Shown: positions 30,301 to 37,893 of the stretch, piece after piece
Numbering within the stretch: position 1 is the first letter of the stretch
Layout: every line of letters begins with the position of its first letter
NCBI RefSeq assembly: GCF_000972845.2
Contig: NC_040018.1
Span: 3,205,632 to 3,269,631 of the forward strand
Source of the DNA: Larimichthys crocea
Lineage: Eukaryota; Chordata; Actinopteri; Sciaenidae
Reading direction: 5' to 3'
Length of the DNA stretch: 64,000 bases
Made by a program: the position numbers and the translations under genes
Notes under the pieces: model-generated
What the model saw: only the letters and a program-made list of their open reading frames with translations
The model's database searches: none
Told to the model about the DNA's origin: nothing

Positions 30301-33300
30301 GAGAAGCCGATGAAAGGCTCATGAAGGATAAACCTCAGCACACGTTACTTAGAGATGTGCGGTAAGAGCAATAGGGCCACCGTGCCCTCTCCTTGCCCTC
30401 GAAGCCACTGTTATATTTCATAGCCAAAGGCTCCTTTCCAGCAAACTGTGCCCCCGCCGTCCCTTTTTACTTTTTCCAATGAACTTGTGAATTTCATATT
30501 ATTACAGTTGGTTATTGTTGAGTCCCCTCTGGCTTGATCCCAGCAAATTAAATAGTGGGCAGTTTATTGAATTGGCAGTCTCTGAAGAAAGCTGTGAAGC
30601 TGCATGAATTTTTCACCTCACTTCTTTTTCCTGTTTAGTATTTTGCATGTAGTTGCCCTTGTAGAAATGTGTTGGATTCATATTTACAGCATGTTGTCTC
30701 CTTAGCTCCTTAACTCATCCAGCTTCAGCACGTATTAAAACCTTGCACTATGTCTAACCTGCAAATAAAAAATATGCTTCAGTTCAAACTGTTTGGGCAC
30801 AAACTGAGTTTCTATTTTTTGGCCAGAAGAACTGATTAAACACAAAATGTTCTTACTGTCTATGAGAATAAAAAATGTTATGTAGCTATGACATTTTGAA
30901 GTAATGGCTCCACAGTTTTGGGAACTACGCTTATTCACTTTCTTGCCAATAGTTAGATGAGAAAATTTAAACTACTCTGATGTCTCTAGAGTAAATTTGA
31001 AGCACTAGCAGCCAGTTAATCTAACGATGTCCAAATGAAAGGACAATGAGACTCCAGGAAGTAAGAAATAGCCAAGTACATAACTTTCCATAAAACCATG
31101 TGCTGTTTTTTCACAGTTTTTTCCAATGTTTAAACCACCAAGACACAACAAGCTTTAGAGCAGTGTTGTAGTATTCAAGATCAGTCTTAAAGGCCTTGGT
31201 CCTGTCTCAGAATTCACATTTTTACTCGGTCTCACTCGGCCTCAGACAAAGAAGACTCTAAATTTTAGTTCAAGACAGGTCAAGACCACAACTGGGATGT
31301 CACTTAATTGCCTCATTTCATTTTTTAACTGTCTGGGAGGAGACATCAGCCAAATCCTGTGGAATAAAATCTAGTTTCATAAACCACAAAGAATTCATCT
31401 GCAAAACGGTGACCGAGAGAACACGCAGCATTTTGTAAATACTTTAAGGCGACGCTTAACAAGGTAAGGCAGCAGTAGGCCAAATATTGTCTGGTCTTGA
31501 CTTGGTCTCAACCCCTCAAAGTCTTAGTCTTGTCTCGATACACTCTGGTCTTGGTCATGACTTGGTCTTGACTACAACACTGCTTTAGAGATGCTAGTGC
31601 TAGTGTGTCCCCTGTTTCTATAGTCTTCATGCTGGTGGTGCTTGAAATGTACTGTATAAACATGAGGGGCAGTGTTCTCGCCAGCGCTTTATATGGTTGC
31701 GGCCCGCTACGCTAAAATTTCAGACCGCAACGGCAATTTCCCCCCGTTACGTTATTTTTAATATAGCGTAACGGCTGTTTTCAGTTTTCGTCACCATCGT
31801 CAAAAGTTTTTTTTTTTCCTGCGCACTTCAGCAGTTTTCAAGGTGTCAAAATCAGCTGACGTTTGCTTGGTGCTGTCTTCCTACAATGGTGTAGCCGACG
31901 TTTGATGAACCTACACATGCGTACTCTGCGCTGTTGATTTTAGGTTGCTAGGAGACAGACGCCTGGAAATCAGTTCCCCGAGAGAGAGAGAGGAAAAAAA
32001 ACGACAACTGAACTCCCGCTCGATTCCCAGTGATAGCTTTCTTTTGAGCTGGACTTTGAGCTGGACTTCGGTGAATGTCATAATTATAACAATGAATGAC
32101 GGACCCCCTCGCAAAAAAAGAGACATTCGTTCTTTCTTCATGGTCAGAAATGTAAGTGCACCAGTTATACATGCTTTCCATCACGCTTGAAAACTTAACC
32201 AACACTTTGATGAATGGAAACGTCTACCTTGTAGGCAGGTTTAGCAATGACAGGACGTAGGCCCTATCGGATGATTTTTAGTGCTAATTTAGGCTGTTTT
32301 CTTGTTGGCTGGCTGTTTTATCCACTTGCATTTATCTGTTCTGTTGTTGACACAATTTAGGACAATCTTTTGTCTCATGTCTCTAATAATTGGTTGGTAG
32401 GTTATGCTCCCAAAATAACATGATGCTCACGCATTTCTTAATTTCTTAATAGAATAAAACGTGTATTATCTCTATTGTTTGTGTCTGAGTTTACATATCT
32501 TTTGACAACACCCTTTGCAGGTAACACACTGCCAGGATCCAAAGATGTAACAATTTTCCACTAAGTATATACAACATAAAAAATGCAATTTATTCCCTCC
32601 AGGTACCTCAAATATGGCCCATTTTGGGCACAATTTTTCAAAATTTTCGCATCCCCCCGCTCGGTCGCTACGCTCCCTCGCCTTACCCCATTACTCTAAA
32701 ATAAAATCCTGGTGAGAACCCTGATGAGGGGTATATTATATATTTTCCAAAACTATGTAGATCGAAGTGAACTAACTGAATTATGCTCACACAAACTGAT
32801 AAACTAATGCAAAAATGTACTTTTTGTTAAAACACATGACTGATGACTACATTTATCATGAGCTGGCACGCTGGCAAGGTTGAGGTGCATTTTTATTTTT
32901 TAACAGTTTGGCAGTCAGCCATGCAGTAGATGCATTTCTGTGTTGAACGCAAGCCAATTGTCAGAGATGTTTATGAGCAAGTAGAAGCCGCGAAGTCCTT
33001 GTCTCACTATTGTCTGACTTCTCAGTCTGAAGTAAACTGGCCTGAGGCAACCAACTAGTGATACTCGGTTCACACTGAGGCATGTTAATGCACCTGTCAC
33101 AAGAAATGTACATACACCCTCAGATCTTCCCCGTGTCAAACACATTGATCCCTCTACCCAGAAGGCCCTAGGGCTGTAACTCAGACCTTTCATGCTCAGC
33201 TTGTTTCACTCTTTCAGTGTGGTGGCCATTGTCACACATAATGTTTTCACGTAATTCCACTTAATATTTCCTAATTCAATACCTGTGTTTCTCAACAGGC

Positions 33301-35899
33301 TCAGATTTAATTGCATTTGTAAGCAGGGCCACTCTGCCTGCATTAGATCCTACCTGATGAATATGGAGAGCTTTAGCAAACCTCCTTGTCACACAACCAC
33401 AATGTTTTGTGCCCTTTTGATTAACATGGAATGGAAACAATTAGGTGGGGGAGGTAGTGAGGCAAAGCAGCAGCACATTCAACAGCTTTAAATGCTAATT
33501 AGCTAATGGAGGATGAAAGAGCAGGCAACTGGCAGGGTTTCACATGAACACACTCTAACTGTGGCTGCAGCCACGCTGGTTTCATCTGAATTTAGCAAGA
33601 CCACCACCATTTTGTTTCCTTGGGTAACTCAGACAATACAGCCATCTTGTGCAATGTGAGATTTTTTTTTTCGTAATGATGCTCAAGTTAGGTCTAACTT
33701 AAAGCTTAGTTTAAAGCTCCAGTGTGTGGGATTTAGGGGGATTCGTGTCAGAATATGGCAGAAATAATACCTTGTTGATACCATGTGTTTAAAGTACAAT
33801 CAGAACGACTATTACACAAACAAGCACGGACCAGAGAAAACATAAGTGAACACACCTGGTTGGTGCCGATGGCATGTTTGCTTCAGTCACCTATGTCATT
33901 AACAACAAGCCTCCTCCACATGGCTTACCTGCTGCTGTGAAAACAGAAAAAAATCCAAACTTTTGGATGACTTTATAAAAATACTGTTGTCTCTGTATAT
34001 TCTAAAATTAAAAAACAAAACAAACAAAAAAAACAAGTTGGTTGACCAGCAGCACACACACATAACACAAACATGAAAATTTACAATACACAGAGGAAAA
34101 TAGGAAATCTTTTTTTTTTTTTGAAAAGCAGGAAGTTAAAAATGCTTAGCAGTTTTTAAATGGTGCAAACTATTTATCATCAAATAATAATTCATTTTCT
34201 GTTCAACTTATTGATTAGCCAGCTAATTGTTTCAGCTGTGCAGCTACACCAGGCTTTAGCTACACCATCGATAGTTGAAGAGAAAGATAAATTAATTGTT
34301 CTGAAGGTAGGTTGTGGAGTTTTTGCTGCTATGGAGCGATATTTTCCCCTGTTTCTTGCATGTTTACATGCACATGCGTATAGAAAGCATGTTCCTGTAA
34401 ATGGCTTCACGCGTGTTGTGTGTATTATTACTCTTGTTAATGCTTTTATTCTTTTTATGATGACATTTTGATGACGATATAGAAAAATATAGAACACTGC
34501 CAGTCTTATACCACAACGCTACACACACCTTCGTCTTGTTTAACCCCTTCTGAATCACAGGTAGTTTTGTTCAAGGGCTTTTAGGGGAATTTTCTGTCTT
34601 GGAGACAGCATACTTGACAGGGAGATCTAATTTAATTGGACTCAGTCTGTTATTTTGAAGGAGCAATCAAGGGCCTATTTAAGAGTCCCCACCAATGTCT
34701 AACGACTTTGAGTGTTTACATATTTTATCACTCACCGGTGTATTACACTCAAGTTGACATGGACTATAATCTGAAATAAACATCTCTATCATCTCTCCCC
34801 AGTTTGTCAGGGACCATACAGATGGGTTGCCGACTCTGTTGATTTCCCCTAAAAGCCCCAAATTTGTCACAACCTTCAGTGCTCCTTTGAGGGAGATAGA
34901 GAGGCTGTGAATAAGAGGGGAGGGGGATGGTGGGGAGGGAGCGCATGCTGTCATGAAAAGAGCCGCTTCCTGGCTGGCTAGATGCAATCATGGGCACTAT
35001 CTGATAGCGCCGGAGGAAATTGGATGAGCTGAGAGCCGTTGGCTGCCAGTGATGGGAAAGATGACTCCTTTGTCACTGTGTCAGTCAATTCCCTACTCTC
35101 ACCTGAGAGACCAATCAATAACACAGGGGGAGAGAGAGAAAAAGGTTTTTTTTTTCTTCTTGTTTGTAGGTCTCTGTATGCTGTGGGCTGCTGTCAGTTA
35201 TGAGCTGTAAAACACCCTCTCCTTCATAGGAATGTAGTGTGCCATGTTATACAGTATACATAAATATGCCATGGATGTGGTTGAATGTGAACTATTTCTC
35301 TAGATACTTTTGATGAATTATGTTGTATGTTGTATGTGTAATTACTAAGATGAACACATAAATATTGCACACGTGGCCTTAATAATTTTATTTGTGTCAT
35401 TCACTATTCGACACTGTGTGTTTACCCAGAAAGATTGCATCCTGAAAAAAGTCTTTGGATGTGTCGGATTCTGGTGCTGCTCGTAATAAATTTTCTCTCA
35501 TCTTGACAGCTTGCAAGTGGTGCAACTGCTCTCATTAGCAACTGCATCATTAGTTGTGCAATTTTAGTGCATAAAACCCAGAGAGACTCATATCAGTTGC
35601 TGTCAGGCATGTAGTATTACATCAGGCATGGAGGACACCTTACATGATGTATAAACAGAGACACTCACTGAATGATTCATGACCGTGATACCAGAAATCA
35701 TGAGCTTCAACATATTCTGTGCACAATATGGCCAGTGCAAGTTCTGCGTAAGATGATGCTAAACTGCTCTTCTTTTCCTTCCTTCGCCCTCTGCAGTTCC
35801 CCGGTACCTGCGAGGAGTCTGCCTCCCCATTCGTCTTCATCTGCACCAACCCCCAGGAGCTGCTGGTGAAATTCCCCATGAAAGGGAAACACAAGATCT
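7757..35899 (+). CDS. trip4: Activating signal cointegrator 1 (ASC-1 / TRIP4), 12 exons found, last exon missing
   Basis: ASC-1 is a nuclear transcription coactivator and part of the ASC-1 complex with ASCC helicase subunits, acting in transcription, alkylation repair and ribosome quality control (known for the family). Exons: 7757-7836, 9967-10148, 10356-10480, 10624-10842, 10948-11026, 11123-11228, 11369-11584, 11680-11803, 12012-12205, 12319-12443, 12571-12662, 35797-35899. All borders are GT-AG and phases join without a break to 548 codons plus one base. Domains: N-terminal region (MSDALLQWCVDQLHHKFGLE); C2HC5-type finger at residues 165-204; KKEEELRELRHASR helix; ASCH domain from residue 424 (GGWCLSMHQPWASLL). 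The family is about 580 residues long, so a final exon of about 30 codons, starting with the last two bases of a Trp codon, is still expected. The start has G at -3 and fits the family N-terminus. Confidence 0.96.
7911..7957. repeat. Short tandem repeat, unit GGTTATGAC, about 5 copies
   Basis: Five neighbouring copies of CGGTTATGA-like 9-mers with single substitutions (GGTTATGGC, GGTTATAAC) lie 75 bases into trip4 intron 1. Confidence 0.85.
8330..8890. repeat. Unclassified complex segment, possible repeat
   Basis: This block is less AT-rich than the rest of intron 1 and has no ORF or simple repeat. Words such as CTTGGCCAAGGAGAATTAGA and AGTGCCTGAGTCGGTCTCAC resemble repeat or LTR sequence more than unique intron. 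I cannot name a family and see no clear ends. Confidence 0.25.
9053..9100. repeat. (ATCT)n microsatellite
   Basis: About 12 uninterrupted TATC units in trip4 intron 1. Confidence 0.93.
9271..9356 (+). repeat. tRNA-like segment (pseudo-tRNA or tRNA-derived SINE head)
   Basis: It starts GCTGTGGTGAACTGGTGGCC, which resembles an A box. It has a GCCGACTGAAAAGTCGGC stem-loop where an anticodon arm would be and a good B box AGTTCGAATCCC at 9338-9349. A long middle part suggests a Ser/Leu-type variable arm. The acceptor stem does not pair well, so a functional tRNA is unlikely. Confidence 0.4.
9967..10480 (+). CDS. trip4: trip4 exons 2-3
   Basis: Exon 2 (9967-10148) encodes ETPEEIEEYVGDLLQGTDGR, KGQFIDELVVRW and a variable tail. 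Exon 3 (10356-10480) encodes a basic linker (KKSKRKGRNKQEVV) and TPIDLKR. Together they give residues 27-129. The basic stretch is a plausible nuclear-localisation region; this is inferred from composition only. Confidence 0.93.
10624..11026 (+). CDS. trip4: trip4 exons 4-5: C2HC5-type zinc finger
   Basis: Exon 4 (10624-10842) and exon 5 (10948-11026) encode the TRIP4-type zinc finger. Candidate metal ligands are H165, C167, C169, H174, C180, C183, C188, C196, C199 and C204, in the context CISCGRIVCEQEGSGPCIFC. All cysteines expected from the human protein as I recall it are present. In the family this region contacts nuclear receptors and basal transcription factors. Confidence 0.94.
11123..11803 (+). 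CDS. trip4: trip4 exons 6-8: central charged region
   Basis: Exons 11123-11228, 11369-11584 and 11680-11803 encode residues 229-377. Recognisable family segments are LPHQEAIMKVGLEKAVQHKE, RRTQVLDDESDYFATESNQW, KKEEELRELRHASR and LDFAGRQVI, followed by LVNPNIMQSAPE. The charged KLRKKEEELRELRHAS stretch should be helical. Splicing is regular, with introns of 95-210 bases. Confidence 0.93.
12012..12662 (+). CDS. trip4: trip4 exons 9-11: first part of the ASCH domain
   Basis: Exons 12012-12205, 12319-12443 and 12571-12662. The ASCH fold starts at DGGWCLSMHQPWASLLVKGI and continues through EGRTWYTSHRGRLWIAAAAK and FPKDYPTGCLLGCVNVTDCL to EQFRQQ. ASCH is a PUA-like beta-barrel proposed to bind nucleic acid. 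Exon 11 ends in phase 0, which exon 12 at 35797 matches. Confidence 0.94.
12900..14270. other. Intronic stretch with nothing assigned
   Basis: I see no exon, RNA gene or clear element. Short ORFs here have no family resemblance. A GCGCCCTC word near 13830 and one GGGCGC near 13950 hint at an old repeat, but no ends were found. Confidence 0.4.
14276..14420. repeat. MITE-like repeat, family A (copy 1)
   Basis: The left edge reads AGAGCTGAAACGATTAGTCA, the recognisable end of a widespread teleost repeat. Inside are ATTATAAGTCACTTTTTAAG and CAAAACAGCA, a weak form of the TCATTTTTCAAGCAAAAATG block seen in copy 4, and GCGTTTTGGGTTG. The other end is degraded. Confidence 0.55.
14421..17386. other. 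Intronic stretch with one GT microsatellite
   Basis: Apart from the GT tract at 15244-15324 I see no gene. A run reading GCAGTGGTCCCCAA at about 16997-17010 resembles one hAT terminal repeat, but no partner end was found. Confidence 0.45.
15244..15324. repeat. (GT)n microsatellite, interrupted
   Basis: Two long GT tracts are separated by GGGG near 15281. They generate spurious Cys-Val and Thr-His ORFs on both strands. Confidence 0.93.
17387..17745. repeat. Minisatellite, about 29-34 bp unit, about 10 copies
   Basis: The core CAGTATCATCTGCATACAG, followed by TATATGTATATAA-like sequence, recurs about ten times from 17391 to 17735. Copies differ by substitutions (for example ATCCATGTACAG, ACCTTCATAACG). 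One interruption at about 17580-17620 contains GGTTGAGCGCCCTCTTGAAG, not related to the unit. Confidence 0.85.
19498..19536. repeat. (GAA)n microsatellite
   Basis: About 13 GAA units. The opposite strand reads as poly-Phe, a spurious ORF. Confidence 0.93.
20934..20956. repeat. (GT)n microsatellite
   Basis: A short pure GT run. Confidence 0.9.
21025..21052. repeat. (GA)n microsatellite
   Basis: A short pure AG run; it produces an Arg-Glu repeat in one reading frame. Confidence 0.9.
21384..21527. repeat. Dispersed teleost repeat (TTTATTTGTATAGCCCAAAG type)
   Basis: It carries ATCAGATTTTATTTGTATAG, then a CCCAAAGTCACAAAG block, GGAGGGCTTTACAATCTGTA, CACCCTCTGTCCTTAGACCC and GAGGAAAAACTTGCTCAC. 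This order of words is very common in fish genomes. The copy is truncated after the AAAACCCATTTAAA tail. The superfamily is not decided here. Confidence 0.6.
21530..21690 (-). repeat. tRNA-derived SINE copy, degraded
   Basis: Read on the minus strand it gives GGTCACCACTATCGCCAGCT, then CTTTGTTGCATGTC, a CT-rich block, CCATTTCCTGTC, CTCTTCACTGTCGCTATC, and a tail reading AAAGGTATAAAAAGCC. That is the order I recall for a common fish tRNA-type SINE. The tRNA B box is mutated beyond use. Confidence 0.55.
26260..26281. repeat. (GT)n microsatellite
   Basis: A short pure GT run. Confidence 0.9.
26778..26805. repeat. (TA)n microsatellite
   Basis: A pure AT run of about 14 units. Confidence 0.92.
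27795..28090. repeat. MITE-like repeat, family A (copy 2)
   Basis: The internal part is well preserved: CCAGAAAATAGTGCCAAATA, AACAACCCAAAATCC, CATAAGACAAAGAAAAGCAG, CAAATCCTCACAACTGAGGA and TGGCATTTTTGCT. The ends are degraded to ATTGATTATTTGACTCATTG. Confidence 0.65.
28091..30914. other. Intronic stretch with complex, possibly conserved noncoding sequence
   Basis: No exon was recognised. Two parts stand out as complex, non-repetitive and moderately GC-rich: 29770-30140 and 30360-30660. Whether they are conserved between fishes cannot be judged from one sequence. Confidence 0.35.
30915..31025. repeat. Dispersed repeat, family C (copy 1)
   Basis: It reads TTTTGGGAACTACGCTTATT, then CACTTTCTTGCCAATAGTTAG, GATGAGAAAAT and AGCAGCCAGTTAAT. 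This matches the first half of a common teleost repeat whose later half is seen at 62045-62230. Confidence 0.55.
31161..31582. mobile_element. Complete MITE, hAT type, 422 bp with 8-bp target duplication
   Basis: The copy is flanked by perfect 8-bp direct repeats CTTTAGAG (31153-31160 and 31583-31590). Its ends are inverted: left CAGTGTTGTAGT, right complement CAGTGTTGTAGTCAAGACC. CAG-type termini with 8-bp duplications are the hallmark of hAT transposons. The subterminal parts are rich in GGTCTTG/CAAGACC words on opposite strands. There is no coding capacity, so it is non-autonomous. Confidence 0.9.
31670..32723 (+). mobile_element. hAT-type element, 1,054 bp, with 8-bp target duplication and retained 5' exon
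   Basis: Perfect 8-bp direct repeats ATGAGGGG flank it (31662-31669 and 32724-32731). The ends are inverted: left CAGTGTTCTCGCCAG, right complement CAGGGTTCTCACCAG (13 of 15). Near the left end is a hairpin CCGTTACGTTAT / ATAGCGTAACGG. A start codon at 32091 opens MNDGPPRKKRDIRSFF and ends at a GTAAGT donor, so the 5' exon of the element's gene survives while the transposase body is missing. It is most likely an internally deleted, non-autonomous derivative. Confidence 0.85.
32091..32151 (+). pseudogene. Retained first coding exon of the hAT-type element's gene
   Basis: ATG at 32091, then codons for MNDGPPRKKRDIRSFFMVRN, then GTAAGT. The basic RKKR followed by IRSFF resembles the N-terminus of several hAT-derived and MYM/TTF-finger proteins, which often begin with a Lys/Arg-rich stretch and an I-x-x-FF motif. 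No downstream exon with transposase homology remains before the right end at 32723. Confidence 0.5.
32732..33712. other. Intronic stretch, possibly conserved noncoding sequence
   Basis: No exon or repeat end was recognised. 33290-33560 is complex and non-repetitive and includes TTAAATGCTAATTAGCTAATGG-type homeodomain-like AT words. Function is conjecture. Confidence 0.3.
33713..33960. repeat. MITE-like repeat, family B (copy 1, truncated)
   Basis: The left end reads AAGCTCCAGTGTGTGGGATT then TAGGGGGATT, a terminal sequence I know as common in percomorph genomes. The middle (ATGGCAGAAATAATA) is degraded and the right end is not found. Confidence 0.5.
34160..34250. repeat. MITE-like repeat, family A (copy 3, fragment)
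   Basis: It carries CATTTTCTGTTCAACTTATT, GATTAGCCAGCTAATTG and GTTTCAGCTGTGCAGCT, matching the end of family A. Confidence 0.5.
34251..35796. other. Intronic stretch before trip4 exon 12, possibly conserved noncoding sequence
   Basis: 34600-35110 is complex, with CCACCAATGTCTAACG, GTTGACATGGACTATAAT and GAGAGACCAATCAATAAC words and no ORF of note. No gene was recognised. Confidence 0.3.
35797..35899 (+). CDS. trip4: trip4 exon 12: distal ASCH segment, isolated by 23 kb
   Basis: The acceptor ccctctgcag ends at 35796 and the donor GTAAGT follows at 35900. The exon encodes FPGTCEESASPFVFICTNPQ, ELLVKFPMKGKHKI and the first base of the next codon. This matches the human segment SPFVFICKNPQEMVVKFPIKG as I recall it, directly following the FKEQ/FRQQ of exon 11. 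The last base (T) calls for a next exon beginning GG, completing the family's Trp. Confidence 0.93.
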
Positions 35900-36043
35900 G
35901 TAAGTCCGAAATTAGCCTGAGATGCCTAAGATTTTTATACATATATAAATGGACATGTAAAATAGTGATGATAATAGTCAAAGATTCTGATTGCTATATA
36001 TTCATTAATAAAACAAAATCACACACAAACGTTTCCACACACA

Positions 36044-36045
<2 letters not shown>

Positions 36046-36097
<52 letters not shown>
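36046..36097. repeat. (CA)n microsatellite
   Basis: A pure CA run of about 26 units, 150 bases after trip4 exon 12. Confidence 0.93.
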
Positions 36098-36101
<4 letters not shown>

Positions 36102-37431
36102 CAGATCCTTTCCAAGAGCCATCTGTAAAGACAGGATTTTGCTGTCAGGTTGCCTGGGGGACAAGCCAGGCCTGGATGTGCAATGTTGTTGCTGTATTGT
36201 GTGATTTATAATAGGACTCTCAAACACATTTTCCCTCTGCTGCCATAGCTGCTGCTGCAAAATGATGTACCTGCAAGCTCTTTTGTTAATATTTCAAAAC
36301 CCTCTAAAGACTTGAGAGGATTGTTTATGCAGCTGTGCCTCTTTCAGATCTTTCCAGATCGATAGACGAGGCTTTTTTTTTTCTGGGTAAAATGTTGCAG
36401 GAGGTGTGCCCTTTTTAAGAAAAAAAATAATTAGCAAAATTTGATTTAATGACCTTGTATCAATTTTTGTGGAAATGGGGAACGGTGGAAAAGGATTTAG
36501 AGGTTTGGCACAGACCTGAACAGTGACAAATGAAATGACGTGCTTGTAAAATAGGATGTCAGCAGGTCTTGAAAAATGTGTTTGATTACTGATTCAGAAG
36601 CTTTCAGGAGTCTGTAACTACTGTTAAAGTCTTCAGACTTGGTTTGGAGTGAAAGCTTTTCTCCACTTGTGCTCCTGCACTTTTATTTTCATTTCCAGAA
36701 ACCGTTTCTACATTTCAGTCTAACCGGCATTAACATGGACTTGGAATAAAAGGCTGAACCTGATGACACATGCTGACACATTGTTACCGGCTTGCTGTCG
36801 TAGGCACAGATTGCTGCAGGGAAATCTGCGGTTTTATGAATCAGCAGCTTACTTTCTGTCGGTGGATGAATATAAATATAGCATTGTTGAACTCTCCCGT
36901 AATAAATTCTTAACCACTAATAGACTTTATTATACATTGCATGCCTGCTTCTTTTCCATCCAGGTTGTGTTTACTGAAAGATCTGGTCAAACATCGTCAA
37001 ATGATGTCTCAGATGAAATAGAAACACACAACCTTAAATTTATATCATCCATAAAGACGTCATACCAGCAGTATTTCCAAGTAGGTTACCTTTGTTGCCC
37101 GTTGAGAGATGTACTGGTACAATACACTTCTCTCCTCTTCCTTATTGCCTTTCAGCTTTGTTCCAGCTCACGTGTAATCTGATATTCTTATTCTCGGCCA
37201 AACATAAACACACTCACTGTGTGGCCACTGCTAATTTTCTGACGACTGTTTAGTGATGCAGTCTGGTGACTGCTTGTCTTAATTTAGTGAAACAGACATG
37301 AAATATCCACATCGTCCCGACATAATAACACATTTGTATGTTGATTTGCCCCCAAAATGGACACAGACACCCATTGATAATCCTGTACATGTACTCTGCT
37401 AGATATAGGACAATATGTAATTCAAGAAGCT

Positions 37432-37893
37432 GTGAAATATGTTTGATGTCATGTTCCCGTCCCATATATCAATTAAAATATATCACAAATTCAGTATAGA
37501 TTATTCTGTATGTACCAACTATTTGTCCATCTTTTTATAAAATAGGCTTTTTAGTTTTTAGTTTTTTTTGTGATAATTTTAGGCACATAATCAAGTCAAA
37601 CCAACATGTCATAATTAAAAACAGTCAATCTGTTTATACAAAACAAGGACCCGAACAAATATCCTAACTAATGCATAAACAAATAACATAACATACACAG
37701 TAACTACACCCACCGACATATGTCCTTACACACAAACGCACACTAATGCAGCAGTATAGATCAGGATGTGAAATATGTATGATATCAGACTCCCATCACA
37801 TATTATTTCAAAATATTCAAAATATAGTAGAGGTTATTCAGTATGCATCAAAGTTATTTGCCCATCTTTTAATGGAGTAGGCTGTTTGTCTAT
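37432..37893. repeat. Diverged direct duplication, about 120-bp unit, 336-base offset
   Basis: Copy 1 (37432-37555) and copy 2 (37768-37890) share GTGAAATATGT.TGAT.TCA, CCC.TC.CATAT, TATTC.GTATG.A.CAA, ATTTG.CCATCTTTT and A..TAGGCT.TTT in order. The offset and shared flanking AT-rich sequence suggest one old tandem duplication of about 336 bases in which only the last third is still easily aligned. Confidence 0.65.

Larger units (their letters stand above)
12663..35796 (+). other. trip4 intron 11 (23,134 bases)
   Basis: It is bounded by a GT donor at 12663 and an AG acceptor at 35795-35796, both phase 0. The other ten introns found are 95-2130 bases. No ORF inside it has exon character. It contains microsatellites, a 31-bp-type minisatellite, SINE and MITE copies, two intact-ended hAT-type elements, and several stretches of complex non-repetitive DNA. 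Confidence 0.85.

Noticed and set aside
36820..36839. Possible trip4 final exon: CTGCAG|GGAAATCTG giving W-K-S-A-V-L-stop in the correct phase
   Set aside because: The acceptor lacks a pyrimidine tract and the tail has no similarity to the family C-terminus, which is about 20-30 residues.
36763..37182. 139-codon ORF, the second longest in the window
   Set aside because: No motif, low-quality codon use, many Cys/Leu/Tyr from AT-rich DNA, no splice or start context. Chance is the best explanation.
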